Numbered from the stretch's first letter, positions 1-7,457 are shown. The stretch is DNA of 11,563 nucleotides from Verrucomicrobia subdivision 6 bacterium (GCA_945866245.1 CAMBGW010000023.1:1-11563); one strand, 5' to 3'. Notes: generated from the letters alone by a model not told the origin. Numbers and translations: made by a program.

Positions 1-20
1 ACCCCCAAAATGCACTCCTT

Positions 21-362
21 ATGGAAAAGCTGCCATGGAAAAACCTCCTCCCCTGCGTGATCTTCTATGCCCTCATCCTCAGCATCTCCGCCCTCCCCGC
101 AACCCGCATTCAAAAAATCGATAACTTCATTCGCCTACCCGACGACAAAGTCATGCACCTCGCCGTCTACACCGCCTTCGGCTTCCTTCTCGCCGCCCTG
201 CCCTATCCCCCCGTTGCCCTCGGAATGACAGGCTCTCTCCTCGGAGCCCTTGATGAGCAGAGCCAACGCCTCTCCCCAGGCCGCGACGTCTCCGTTCGCG
301 ACTGGTTTGCCGATATCCTCGGCATCTCTCTCGGGCTCATCCTTCGCCGACGCTTCCGGTGA
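21..362 (+). CDS. VanZ-like small membrane protein
   Basis: The 113-residue product resembles the VanZ-like family. A hydrophobic helix lies at about residues 9-26, followed by a charged linker. The DKVMHLAVYTAFGFLL segment (about 43-58) and the later LGALDEQSQRLSPGRDVSVRDW segment (about residues 74-95) carry the H, E, Q, R and D residues typical of the family. A last helix precedes a basic RRRFR tail. Members are integral membrane proteins of poorly defined function; the vancomycin-cluster VanZ gives low-level teicoplanin resistance, but that role should not be assumed here. The frame is open to the window edge, so the start could lie upstream. ATG 21 gives a normal family length but has no Shine-Dalgarno sequence (pyrimidine-rich CTCCTT precedes it). 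The TGA stop overlaps the GTG start of ligA, suggesting translational coupling. Confidence 0.8.
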   Translation: MEKLPWKNLLPCVIFYALILSISALPATRIQKIDNFIRLPDDKVMHLAVYTAFGFLLAALPYPPVALGMTGSLLGALDEQSQRLSPGRDVSVRDWFADILGISLGLILRRRFR

Positions 363-2347
363 GCTCCACTCCCGCCCAAAATTACGCGCGCCTCCTGCAA
401 GAGGTTCGTCGCCACGACCACCTCTACTATGTGCAAGCTCAACCTGAAATTTCCGACACCGCCTACGACCGCCTCTACCGCGAACTTCTCGATCTCGAAA
501 CCACCCATCCCAAACTCGCGGATGAAAATTCCCCCACCCGAAAAGTCGGTGGCGCACCCCTCGACTCCTTCCGCACCGTCGCCCACGCCGTGCGAATGCA
601 AAGCCTCAACAACACCTACAGCGAGCAGGAGCTCAGCGACTTTCTCGATCGCGTGGAAAAGAATCTCCACGGCCAAGAATCCGAATTTGTCATCGAACCT
701 AAAATCGATGGTGTCGCCGTCAGCCTGCGTTACGAAAACGGCCGCCTGACTCAAGGCCTCACCCGCGGGGATGGGGAACGCGGGGATGATATTACCGAAA
801 ATCTGAAAACCATCCGCACGCTTCCTCTCTCCGTCCCCAAACTGCCTGCAAAAATCGAATTTCGTGGGGAAGTTTACCTACCCGAAGCCGCCTTTGCTGC
901 CCTCAACCAATCCCGCCAGAAAAAAGGAGAGGCTCTTTTTGCCAACCCGCGAAATGCAGCTGCTGGAACTTGTAAACTCCTCGACTCTCGCGAAGTCTCC
1001 AAACGTCCCTTGGCTATCGTTCTCTACGGCTTGGGAGAAGTCGCCGGCCCAACTTTAAAAACTCAGCTCGAACTGCATCGCCAAATTCTCGCTTGGGGAC
1101 TGCCGGGCCACGAATGGTTTCGCCACGTCCGCACCCCCGCCGAAGTCCTTCATGCCGTCCGCGAGCTGGATCAAGCCCGCACCCAATTTCCCTTCGCCAC
1201 CGATGGTGCGGTCATCAAGGTCAACCGCCTCGATCAGCAGAAGATTTTGGGGCAAACCGATAAAGCTCCCCGCTGGGCCATCGCTTACAAGTACGCCCCA
1301 GAGCAGTCGGAAACCCGCCTCCTCAACGTGACCTTTCAAGTGGGCCGAACCGGCGTCATCACCCCCGTCGCAGAGCTTGAACCTGTTCTCCTTAGCGGTT
1401 CCACCGTGGCTCGAGCCACTCTTCATAATTTCGAAGAGATCGCCCGCAAAGACATCCGCGTCGGCGACCTCGTGCGTGTGGAAAAAGCGGGGGAAGTCAT
1501 TCCCGCCGTCATCTCCGTTAACCTCGCCCAACGCCCCCCTCAGTCCAAACCGATCCGTCCCCCAAAAACCTGCCCCGTTTGCCAAGGTCCGCTCGAAAAA
1601 GAGGATGTCTTCCTGCGCTGCACTTCGCGCGACTGTATCGGCCAATTGAAACGCCGCCTGCAACACTTCGCTCACCGCGGCGCCATGGATATCGAGGGCC
1701 TGGGCGAAGTGATGGCGACTCAGCTGGTGGATGCCGGCCTCATTCAGCACCTCGATCACATTTACGATTTGACCGAAGAAAAATTAACCGCCCTCGAGCG
1801 CATGGGGGAAAAATCCGCCACCAATCTTCTCGCTGGAATCGATGCCAGCCGACGCCGCCCACTTTGGCGACTCATCTTCGGCCTTGGAATTCCCCAAGTA
1901 GGTGCGGTTCTCTCCGAAACTCTCGCCCGCCACTTCCGCTCGCTCGACCGCCTTTCCCGCGCTTCTCTTGCCGATCTCACGCAGGCCAATGACGTTGGCC
2001 CGAAAGTGGCCGAGGAGATTGTTGCCTTTTTTCATGAAGCCTCCACTCGCCGCTTGTTGACCTCTTTACAAAAAGCGGGCCTGAACTTTTCTGCCCTCCC
2101 CGAAGAGCTCGAAGAGCGTGGAGGCATCTTCTCCGGCAAAAAGTTTGTCATTACCGGCACTCTCTCCCTTCCCCGTGAAGATTGGATTCGTCAGATTCAG
2201 TCCCTTGGCGGTTCGGTCGTAGGCTCGGTCAGCGCCAAGACCGACTTCGTCTTAGCGGGGGAGGAAGCTGGCTCGAAGCTGGAAAAGGCCCGCGCTTTAG
2301 GGGTCCGAGTTATTTCTGAAAAAGAGTTCGAAAAGCTTGTCGGGTAG
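359..2347 (+). CDS. ligA: NAD-dependent DNA ligase LigA
   Basis: LigA seals nicks in duplex DNA during replication and repair, using NAD+ to adenylate an active-site lysine. The 662-residue product has the full bacterial domain order. The N-terminal Ia domain contains the YY and D..YD..Y motifs (about residues 23-40). The adenylation site is EPKIDG with Lys115. Nucleotide-binding motifs include the TRGDGERGDD segment (135-144), DGAVIKV (282-288) and WAIAYKY (306-312). An OB fold follows, then a zinc finger with Cys405, 408, 421 and 426, helix-hairpin-helix repeats (about 440-560), and a C-terminal BRCT domain (about 589-660, with GKKFVITGTL). Nothing is truncated. The GTG start lies within the stop of the preceding VanZ-like gene (GTGA overlap), which supports this start and suggests coupled translation. 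Confidence 0.98.
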   Translation: MSSTPAQNYARLLQEVRRHDHLYYVQAQPEISDTAYDRLYRELLDLETTHPKLADENSPTRKVGGAPLDSFRTVAHAVRMQSLNNTYSEQELSDFLDRVEKNLHGQESEFVIEPKIDGVAVSLRYENGRLTQGLTRGDGERGDDITENLKTIRTLPLSVPKLPAKIEFRGEVYLPEAAFAALNQSRQKKGEALFANPRNAAAGTCKLLDSREVSKRPLAIVLYGLGEVAGPTLKTQLELHRQILAWGLPGHEWFRHVRTPAEVLHAVRELDQARTQFPFATDGAVIKVNRLDQQKILGQTDKAPRWAIAYKYAPEQSETRLLNVTFQVGRTGVITPVAELEPVLLSGSTVARATLHNFEEIARKDIRVGDLVRVEKAGEVIPAVISVNLAQRPPQSKPIRPPKTCPVCQGPLEKEDVFLRCTSRDCIGQLKRRLQHFAHRGAMDIEGLGEVMATQLVDAGLIQHLDHIYDLTEEKLTALERMGEKSATNLLAGIDASRRRPLWRLIFGLGIPQVGAVLSETLARHFRSLDRLSRASLADLTQANDVGPKVAEEIVAFFHEASTRRLLTSLQKAGLNFSALPEELEERGGIFSGKKFVITGTLSLPREDWIRQIQSLGGSVVGSVSAKTDFVLAGEEAGSKLEKARALGVRVISEKEFEKLVG

Positions 2348-2372
2348 ATTTTAAAAGAGCGATAATCGTCTT

Positions 2373-2930
2373 GTGCGACGAACTATCCCCTCTCCCCTAA
2401 TTCTTTCTATCTGGCTGGCTCTTCTTTCCTCCCTCAGCGCGCAGACCGGAAACCCGGCCGTAGCCGAGGACGCGGAAATGGAGCGCCGCAAAATCCTGAA
2501 AGCGGCTGATCAGGTGGATCGCGTCGACCAACAAGTGGATCAAATCCAGTCCCGCGTCACCGCCTTGGAACAGCTCCTCGCCGATCTGCGCCAGCAATCC
2601 CAATCTCTCAAGGAAAGCCTCGCCAACGCCGCCGCAAAATCCTCTCAAGAACGCACCGCACTTCTTGAAGAAGTTTCAAAGATGTTGGCGGAAAGAAAAG
2701 AGCGTGAAAAAGCAAAGGCCACCGATAAGGCTGCGGCGGTGACCAAGCCGGTGGAGAAGGAAGGGTACGAACACATCGTGGCTAAAGGAGATACCCTTAG
2801 CTCAATCGCCCAAGCGTATAATTCCGAATATCAGCTAAAACTAACCTCCGAGACAATTCGCCAAGCAAACCAGCTGGCCAAGAACGCTCCGCTCAAGGTC
2901 GGTCAGAAACTGATCGTTCCATCCAAGTAA
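2373..2930 (+). CDS. Secreted coiled-coil protein with C-terminal LysM domain
   Basis: This 185-residue protein begins with a signal peptide: a basic MRR start, a hydrophobic core at residues 8-21, and probable cleavage after LSA (about residue 23). No lipobox cysteine is present. Residues about 40-110 form a heptad-rich coiled coil (VDQQVDQIQSRVTALEQLL), followed by a Lys/Ala/Glu-rich linker. Residues 132-183 are one LysM domain (GDTLSSIAQAYN near its start, LKVGQKLIVP at its end). LysM usually binds the N-acetylglucosamine of peptidoglycan, so I infer a periplasmic, wall-associated structural or scaffolding protein. The start is GTG, 25 bases after ligA, with only a weak purine stretch upstream. 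The next gene starts 5 bases after its stop, so the two are probably co-transcribed. Confidence 0.88.
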   Translation: MRRTIPSPLILSIWLALLSSLSAQTGNPAVAEDAEMERRKILKAADQVDRVDQQVDQIQSRVTALEQLLADLRQQSQSLKESLANAAAKSSQERTALLEEVSKMLAERKEREKAKATDKAAAVTKPVEKEGYEHIVAKGDTLSSIAQAYNSEYQLKLTSETIRQANQLAKNAPLKVGQKLIVPSK

Positions 2931-2935
2931 ACAGG

Positions 2936-3481
2936 ATGAGCCCGATCGCCTCCCTCTACCGACTCCAAAAAGTACAGACGGGTAGAGTTTTAGGGCCGAT
3001 GGACCTGGATCATCTCAAAGCGCTCGCAAATCAATCTCTCATTGCCCCCGAGGATCTGATCCAAATCGATGAAGGCCCCTGGACAAAAGCGCCGGAGGTA
3101 GCCGGACTGGAGATGCTCTGGTGGGTTGAACCCCTCGATGGCCCACGCTACGGCCCGACCACCGCAGGCACTGTGGCCGAGTTTCTGCAAAGCGGTCAAC
3201 TCGGCGGCTCCGAGCTCGTCAGCCATGTCCGCAGCAAGGAAACCTATACCGTAAATGAGTTTATCGAAGAGATGCGCCGCCGGCGCGCCGCTCGCTTGAA
3301 AAGCAGAACAATCAAACTTGAGGAAGCTCCAGAAAACACCGCGCCTTTCGCCAATAGCCCTGCCTTCGACTCTGCCCTGCGCCTCCGCATCAAACAGCTA
3401 GAGACCGATCTGGCAAAAGCCCGCGAACAGCTCGACGTCCAAGCCCATGAGCTCGCTCGCCTTCGCGCCTCTCTCTCCTAG
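2936..3481 (+). CDS. Tandem GYF_2-like domain protein with C-terminal coiled coil
   Basis: This 181-residue protein has no signal peptide or membrane helix. Residues about 7-59 fit the GYF_2 pattern: GP, then L..L.....I.P.D.I, then GPW..AP. A second, more diverged module lies at about 61-115 and starts WWVEPLDGPRYGP. A basic stretch (RRRRAARLKSR) leads into a C-terminal coiled coil at about 146-179. GYF_2 domains are generally taken as peptide-binding modules; the partner here is unknown. The ATG lies 5 bases after the LysM gene's stop, with AGG almost touching it, so translation probably depends on re-initiation from the upstream gene. A terminator follows, making this the last gene of the ligA-containing unit. 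The domain assignment is a pattern match by eye, and module 2 is less certain than module 1. Confidence 0.75.
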   Translation: MSPIASLYRLQKVQTGRVLGPMDLDHLKALANQSLIAPEDLIQIDEGPWTKAPEVAGLEMLWWVEPLDGPRYGPTTAGTVAEFLQSGQLGGSELVSHVRSKETYTVNEFIEEMRRRRAARLKSRTIKLEEAPENTAPFANSPAFDSALRLRIKQLETDLAKAREQLDVQAHELARLRASLS

Positions 3482-3499
3482 CTCACCCCTCCCTTCCGC

Positions 3500-3529
3500 T
3501 TGACCCAGTAGCGCCCTCGTCGCTACTTT
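3500..3529 (+). promoter_or_regulatory. Possible ilvN promoter overlapping the terminator
   Basis: TTGACC (3500-3505) matches the -35 consensus at five of six positions. TACTTT (3524-3529) is a poor -10 match, 18 bases downstream. A start near 3536 would give a leader of about 19 bases. The argument is mainly positional: if the terminator at 3507-3531 works, ilvN needs a promoter very close by. The weak -10 keeps confidence low. Confidence 0.25.
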
Positions 3530-3531
3530 TT
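3507..3531 (+). terminator. Intrinsic terminator after the GYF_2-like gene
   Basis: A perfect 7-base stem (AGTAGCG at 3507-3513 pairing with CGCTACT at 3521-3527) encloses a 7-base loop and runs straight into five T residues (3527-3531). It lies 26 bases after the stop of the GYF_2-like gene and 24 bases before ilvN. The T-run is present only for + strand transcription. It may also act as an attenuator if any transcript reads through towards ilvN. Confidence 0.75.
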
Positions 3532-3554
3532 GATGTTCAACATCTTCTTTTTTT

Positions 3555-4028
3555 ATGCGCCATACCATCTCTGTCGTAGTCCAAAATCGCTTCGGGGTCC
3601 TCACCCGAATCGCAGGCCTTTTCAGCGGGCGCGGATTTAATATCGATACTCTCAACGTCGGCCCCACCCAAAACGACAAAATCTCTCGCATGACCCTCGT
3701 GGTCGTGGGCAATGACCAGGTTCTCGAACAGGTGGTCAAACAGCTCAATAAACTGGTCGACGTTCTTGAAGTCCACGACTTCAAAGACGGGGATGTCATC
3801 GATCGGGAACTGATCCTTTTGCGCGTGAAGGCCACCTCCTCCACTCGGCCCGAGGTTATGCAAATCTGCGACATCTTCCGCGCCAAAATTGTCGACGTCC
3901 AATCTTCGAGCCTCTCGATTGAGGTCACGGGGGACGAAAGCAAAATCGACAAGTTTCTTCAACTCATGAAACCCTTCGGCATTTTAGAATTAAGCCGAAC
4001 AGGCCGAATCGCCCTGCCCCGCCGCTGA
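3555..4028 (+). CDS. ilvN: Acetolactate synthase small (regulatory) subunit
   Basis: This subunit activates the catalytic acetolactate synthase (IlvB) and confers valine feedback inhibition on the first common step of valine and isoleucine synthesis. The 157-residue length and layout match the IlvN/IlvH family: an N-terminal ACT domain (about 2-76, RIAGLFSGRGFNIDTLNV) and a C-terminal regulatory domain (about 82-155). Asn11, Gly14 and Asn29 occupy positions linked to valine binding in E. coli IlvH, so feedback sensitivity is expected. ATG 3555 is the only sensible start, because a TGA lies in frame at 3531-3533. It is preceded by a pyrimidine run (TTCTTTTTTT) and has no Shine-Dalgarno sequence. 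ilvC follows 37 bases later. No ilvB lies upstream; the catalytic subunit must be encoded elsewhere. Confidence 0.96.
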   Translation: MRHTISVVVQNRFGVLTRIAGLFSGRGFNIDTLNVGPTQNDKISRMTLVVVGNDQVLEQVVKQLNKLVDVLEVHDFKDGDVIDRELILLRVKATSSTRPEVMQICDIFRAKIVDVQSSSLSIEVTGDESKIDKFLQLMKPFGILELSRTGRIALPRR

Positions 4029-4065
4029 ACTTACCCCGCAGCAAACCCTAACTGGAGATACAACT

Positions 4066-5091
4066 ATGCCCGCCCGCATCTACACCGACAAAGACGCTAC
4101 CCTCACCCCCTTGAAACGCCGCCGTGTGGCCGTCATCGGCTTCGGCTCCCAAGGCCACGCCCATGCCCTCAACTTGAAAAATAGCGGGGTCAAAGTCACC
4201 ATCGGCCTCTACAAAGGCAGCAAATCGATTGCCGTTGCTAAGAAGCACGGCTTCAAAGTTCTCCCCACGGCTGAAGCCGTGCGCTCCGCCGATGTCATCT
4301 TTGTTGCCGTTCCCGATCTCAAGATTCCCTCTGTCTATGAAAAGGATATCGCCCCCAATCTACGCAAAGGCCAATGCTTGCTCTTTAGTCACGGCTTCGC
4401 CATCCACTACAAAACCGTTCGCCCTCCCAAAGGAGTCGATGTCATCCTTGTTGCCCCCAAAGGGCCGGGTCATATCGTGCGCCGCCAATACCTCGAAGGC
4501 CGCGGCGTTCCCGCCCTCTTCGCCGTGCAGCAAAATCCCTCGGGCCAAGCCCGTTCCATTGCCATGGCCTGGGCTCGTGGCATCGGTGCCACCCGCGCTG
4601 GCTTGCTCCAAACCACTTTCAAGGAAGAAACCGAAACCGATCTATTCGGTGAACAGGCGGTTCTTTGCGGAGGCACCTCCGCCCTCATCCAAGCCGGATT
4701 CGAAGTTCTTCTGAAAGCAGGATATCAACCGGAAGTCGCCTACTTTGAGGTTCTCCATGAATTGAAGCTGATCGTGGATCTGATCAACGAGTCGGGAATC
4801 GCTGGCATGCGCTTCTCCATCTCCGAAACCGCAAAATATGGTGACGTTACCCGTGGCCCTCGCGTCGTTGATGCCCGAACCAAAAAATCGATGGAGGCGG
4901 TCTTGAAAGAAATTCGTAACGGCAAGTTTGCCCGGGAATGGATCCGGGAAAGTCGCACCGGAATGAAGCGATACCACTCCCTCCTCAAAAAAGGCGAAAA
5001 ACACTCCATTGAGAAAACAGGTGCCCGACTCCGTGGCCTCATGCCCTGGATCCGCCGCCGCAATCTCAAGGGAGCCCAAGCCGCCTACTAA
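4066..5091 (+). CDS. ilvC: Ketol-acid reductoisomerase, class I
   Basis: This cytosolic enzyme converts acetolactate or acetohydroxybutyrate to the 2,3-dihydroxy acids by Mg-dependent alkyl migration and NAD(P)H reduction. The 341-residue length is standard for class I. The N-terminal Rossmann fold has GFGSQG at 25-30. Catalytic and metal residues by alignment with the family are His109, Lys132, Asp192, Glu196, Glu228, Glu232 and Ser253; the helical core includes ETETDLFGEQAVLCGG and SISETAKYGD. The cofactor loop reads GLYKGSKS (47-54): the Ser residues of the usual LRxGSxS pattern are kept, but the usual Arg is Tyr49. A good ribosome site, GGAGA (4054-4058), lies 7 bases before ATG 4066, unlike ilvN. 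It is probably co-transcribed with ilvN, 37 bases upstream. Confidence 0.97.
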   Translation: MPARIYTDKDATLTPLKRRRVAVIGFGSQGHAHALNLKNSGVKVTIGLYKGSKSIAVAKKHGFKVLPTAEAVRSADVIFVAVPDLKIPSVYEKDIAPNLRKGQCLLFSHGFAIHYKTVRPPKGVDVILVAPKGPGHIVRRQYLEGRGVPALFAVQQNPSGQARSIAMAWARGIGATRAGLLQTTFKEETETDLFGEQAVLCGGTSALIQAGFEVLLKAGYQPEVAYFEVLHELKLIVDLINESGIAGMRFSISETAKYGDVTRGPRVVDARTKKSMEAVLKEIRNGKFAREWIRESRTGMKRYHSLLKKGEKHSIEKTGARLRGLMPWIRRRNLKGAQAAY

Positions 5092-5255
5092 CAAAAAGTC
5101 GGTTGGTGGGCCATAGACCGAGGCCAAGTCCTCCCATCCTTGGGATAGGCCGTAAGCCTCTTCACGCACTTTCATATGCAGACGGCTTAAAAGGGGTCCC
5201 TCCCCCAAGCTTTTCTGGGGATGCAAAATACCCTGATTTCAGATAGAATTCCTCT
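5092..5255 (+). promoter_or_regulatory. Structured intergenic leader upstream of leuA
   Basis: These 164 non-coding bases between ilvC and leuA contain several possible RNA stems. TCCCA (5132-5136) pairs with TGGGA (5141-5145) around a TCCT tetraloop. It is flanked by GGCC (5122-5125) and GGCC (5148-5151), and by GAGGC (5120-5124) and GCCTC (5156-5160), which can form alternative outer stems. A later C-rich/G-rich pair lies at 5202-5220. A very short reading frame at 5175 encodes only M-Q-T-A and is not a leucine-rich leader peptide. TAGAAT (5244-5249) resembles a -10 box and would place transcription start almost at the leuA ATG, but I see no matching -35. A regulatory role is inferred from the position, length and pairing potential. 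Confidence 0.35.
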
Positions 5256-6824
5256 ATGTCCAGCGACCGCATTTTAATTTTCGATACAACCCTCCGCGAT
5301 GGAGAGCAGTGCCCAGGTGCGGCCATGACCCAGCCCCAAAAACTGGCCGTCGCTCGACAACTCGCCCGCTTAGGGGTCGATATCATCGAGGCAGGCTTTC
5401 CCATCGCCAGTCGGGGTGACTTCGAATCGGTTCGAGAAATCGCCCAGACCGTTCGCGGCCCTGTCATCTGTGGCCTCGCCCGCTGCGTTCGTGCAGACAT
5501 CGATGCCGCGGGTGCCGCCGTCAAGCCCGCTGGAAAAAAAGGTCGCATTCACGTTTTCTTGGGCACGAGTAAAATTCATCGGGAGTTTAAACTAGGCAAA
5601 GCCAGGAAAGAAATTTTGCGCCTGGCCATCGATGGGGTTCGCCGGGCCAAAAAGTTCACCCCCAATGTCGAGTTCTCCCCCGAAGATGCCTCCCGTACCG
5701 AGATCGACTTTCTCATCGAAGTGGTGGAAGCCGCCATCCAAGCAGGAGCCAACACCATCAATCTTCCCGACACAACCGGCTACGCCACCCCAGAGGAGTA
5801 CGGCCGCATGTTCTCCGATGTCTTAACTTTGGCCCACGGCGCCTCCGATGTCGTTCTCAGCACCCACTGCCACAATGATCTGGGTCTGGCGGTGGCCAAC
5901 TCCCTCGCCGCCGTCCACGCGGGCGCCCGTCAGGTGGAGTGCACCCTCAACGGAATTGGGGAGCGCGCAGGCAATGCCGCCTTGGAAGAGGTCGTTATGG
6001 CCCTGCGAACTCGGGCGGACTGCTATCCTAACGTCACCACCGGAATTCACAGCCGCGAACTGGTCCGAACCTCCCGCCTCGTCTCAGGTGCTTGCGGTTT
6101 CCCCATCCCCAGAAATAAAGCGATCGTCGGTCTCAACGCCTTTGCCCATAGCTCGGGGATTCATCAAGACGGAATTCTCAAAAAACGGGAAACCTATGAA
6201 ATCATCAACCCGCAAATCGTGGGCTGGGGCAAAACCGAACTCCCGCTGACCAAACACAGCGGCCGTGCCGCCATCGCTTCCCGCTTGAAGCATCTGGGCT
6301 ACACCCTCCTTCCCGCCGAACTCAATGCCATCTGTGCGCGCTGCAAAGAGATCGGAGATCGAAAAAAATTTATCTATGACGACGACCTCGTGTCGCTCGT
6401 CGGTGCTCACATCCAAAATCCCCGCGAAACCTACTCTCTCTTTAGCCTCCACGTGCATATGGGCACGGGCGAAAAACCGGTCGCAGAAATTGCCCTCCGC
6501 TGCTCCAAGCAGAATCACTTCGCCATCGGCACAGGAGATGGGGCAGTCGATGCGGTCATGAAAACAATCGATCAAATTACCGGACTCCAAGGCCACCTCA
6601 CCGAATATCAGGTCCGTGCCGTTACCGAAGGGAAAGATGCGGTGGGTGAAGTCAGCCTGGGCGTCCGCTTTCAGGCGAAGAGTGAACCAGTGGCTGGCCG
6701 CTCGGCCGCCACCGACGTGATTGAATCCAGTGCCCGCGCCTACCTATCCGCCGTAAACCGCTGGTTGGCCGAAAGCGGCCGGGCCTCCCTCAAGAAGACC
6801 CGACGCGCTCTCGCCAATCCTTAA
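5256..6824 (+). CDS. leuA: 2-isopropylmalate synthase
   Basis: LeuA condenses acetyl-CoA with 2-oxoisovalerate to form 2-isopropylmalate, the first committed step to leucine. The 522-residue product has an N-terminal TIM-barrel catalytic domain with DTTLRDGEQ (10-18; Arg14 and Asp15) and the STHCHNDLGLA motif supplying metal-binding His204 and His206. GIGERAGNAALEE follows (234-246, Asn240), then the subdomain with SSGIHQDG (299-306) and TKHSGRAAI (332-340). The C-terminal LeuA dimer/regulatory domain (about 390-510, GTGDGAVDAV at 426-435) is where leucine feedback binds in the family. It is a full-length classical bacterial form and not the alpha-IPMS or citramalate synthase variant as far as I can judge. 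ATG 5256 gives the right N-terminus but has no Shine-Dalgarno sequence (TTCCTCT precedes it). The product of the ilvC pathway feeds this enzyme. Confidence 0.97.
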   Translation: MSSDRILIFDTTLRDGEQCPGAAMTQPQKLAVARQLARLGVDIIEAGFPIASRGDFESVREIAQTVRGPVICGLARCVRADIDAAGAAVKPAGKKGRIHVFLGTSKIHREFKLGKARKEILRLAIDGVRRAKKFTPNVEFSPEDASRTEIDFLIEVVEAAIQAGANTINLPDTTGYATPEEYGRMFSDVLTLAHGASDVVLSTHCHNDLGLAVANSLAAVHAGARQVECTLNGIGERAGNAALEEVVMALRTRADCYPNVTTGIHSRELVRTSRLVSGACGFPIPRNKAIVGLNAFAHSSGIHQDGILKKRETYEIINPQIVGWGKTELPLTKHSGRAAIASRLKHLGYTLLPAELNAICARCKEIGDRKKFIYDDDLVSLVGAHIQNPRETYSLFSLHVHMGTGEKPVAEIALRCSKQNHFAIGTGDGAVDAVMKTIDQITGLQGHLTEYQVRAVTEGKDAVGEVSLGVRFQAKSEPVAGRSAATDVIESSARAYLSAVNRWLAESGRASLKKTRRALANP

Positions 6825-6833
6825 ACCTTTTGC

Positions 6834-7457
6834 TTAGTCGTAACTAGGGTTCCGAGGCCCGCGATCGTAGTCGAACTCCGAGCCCCTTTCTGAACGCTCG
6901 TCCCGCGGAGGACGATCCTGACGCCCCCCACCTCCGAACCGCTCCCCAGTGGATTTCGCCCCATTGACGATCAGCAACCGCCCCATGAAATCTGTGTCAT
7001 GAAGTTTTTTTGCGACCTCTTGTGCGCCTTCCAAGGTTTGCATTTCAGCAAAGGCAAACCCCTTCGAATTTCCACCGCCCTCTCTGACCACTTCCACATT
7101 TTTGACCGCAGCAATTTTGCTCAGATGGTCAAATACGTCGCTCTCCGAAGCATCATAGGAAAGATTTCCCACATACAAACGGGGGGTCAGAACCTCCATC
7201 GGCGGAGCCGTGCGATTCCGAGGAACCCGCGGGGCCGATGTTCTGCCATTACTATGGCGCTGTTGGCTCGGGGCAGAAGCGGACGACCCGCCTCCCATCC
7301 CAAACAGTTTCTTAATGAAACCCCAGAAACCACCTGTACTCGGGCGGCTATCGCGGCGGGGTCCACCCCGTCCTCCGCCGAAGCGGTGATGGCGGCGGTT
7401 GCGTCGTTCATGGGGTCCGCCTCCGGGGCGGGATCCGTATCGTGCGTCGTGACTCAT
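6834..7457 (-). CDS. RRM-type RNA-binding protein with RG-rich tails
   Basis: This 207-residue protein has one RNA recognition motif at about 92-168, with RNP2 LYVGNL (94-99) and RNP1 KGFAFAEM (132-139). The aromatic residues that stack on RNA bases are present (Tyr95, Phe134, Phe136). The RRM is flanked by disordered tails. The N-terminal tail (1-40) is rich in Arg, Gly and His. A short hydrophobic patch, GFWGFIKKLFGMGGG, spans 43-57. The C-terminal tail (170-207) is Gly/Arg/Asp-rich. Small bacterial RRM proteins are often cold-induced or act as RNA chaperones; the target here is unknown. The gene converges on leuA with 9 bases between stops. No Shine-Dalgarno site precedes the ATG (ATCAACCT). 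A perfect inverted repeat lies 43 bases upstream. Confidence 0.88.
   Translation of the reverse strand: MSHDARYGSRPGGGPHERRNRRHHRFGGGRGGPRRDSRPSTGGFWGFIKKLFGMGGGSSASAPSQQRHSNGRTSAPRVPRNRTAPPMEVLTPRLYVGNLSYDASESDVFDHLSKIAAVKNVEVVREGGGNSKGFAFAEMQTLEGAQEVAKKLHDTDFMGRLLIVNGAKSTGERFGGGGRQDRPPRDERSERGSEFDYDRGPRNPSYD

Noticed and set aside
21..362. Glycopeptide resistance determinant (VanZ)
   Set aside because: Only family-level resemblance is visible and no other van genes are nearby. VanZ-like proteins are widespread in bacteria without resistance.
1055..1759. A 234-residue reading frame antisense to ligA
   Set aside because: It lies wholly opposite conserved LigA coding sequence, and its composition is what antisense of GC-rich codons produces. 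Similar antisense frames opposite ilvC (4642-5226), leuA (6084-6596) and ilvN (3537-3962) were rejected for the same reason.
5175..5189. Short frame M-Q-T-A-stop as a leuA leader peptide
   Set aside because: It contains no leucine codons and has no ribosome site, so it does not fit classical leucine attenuation.
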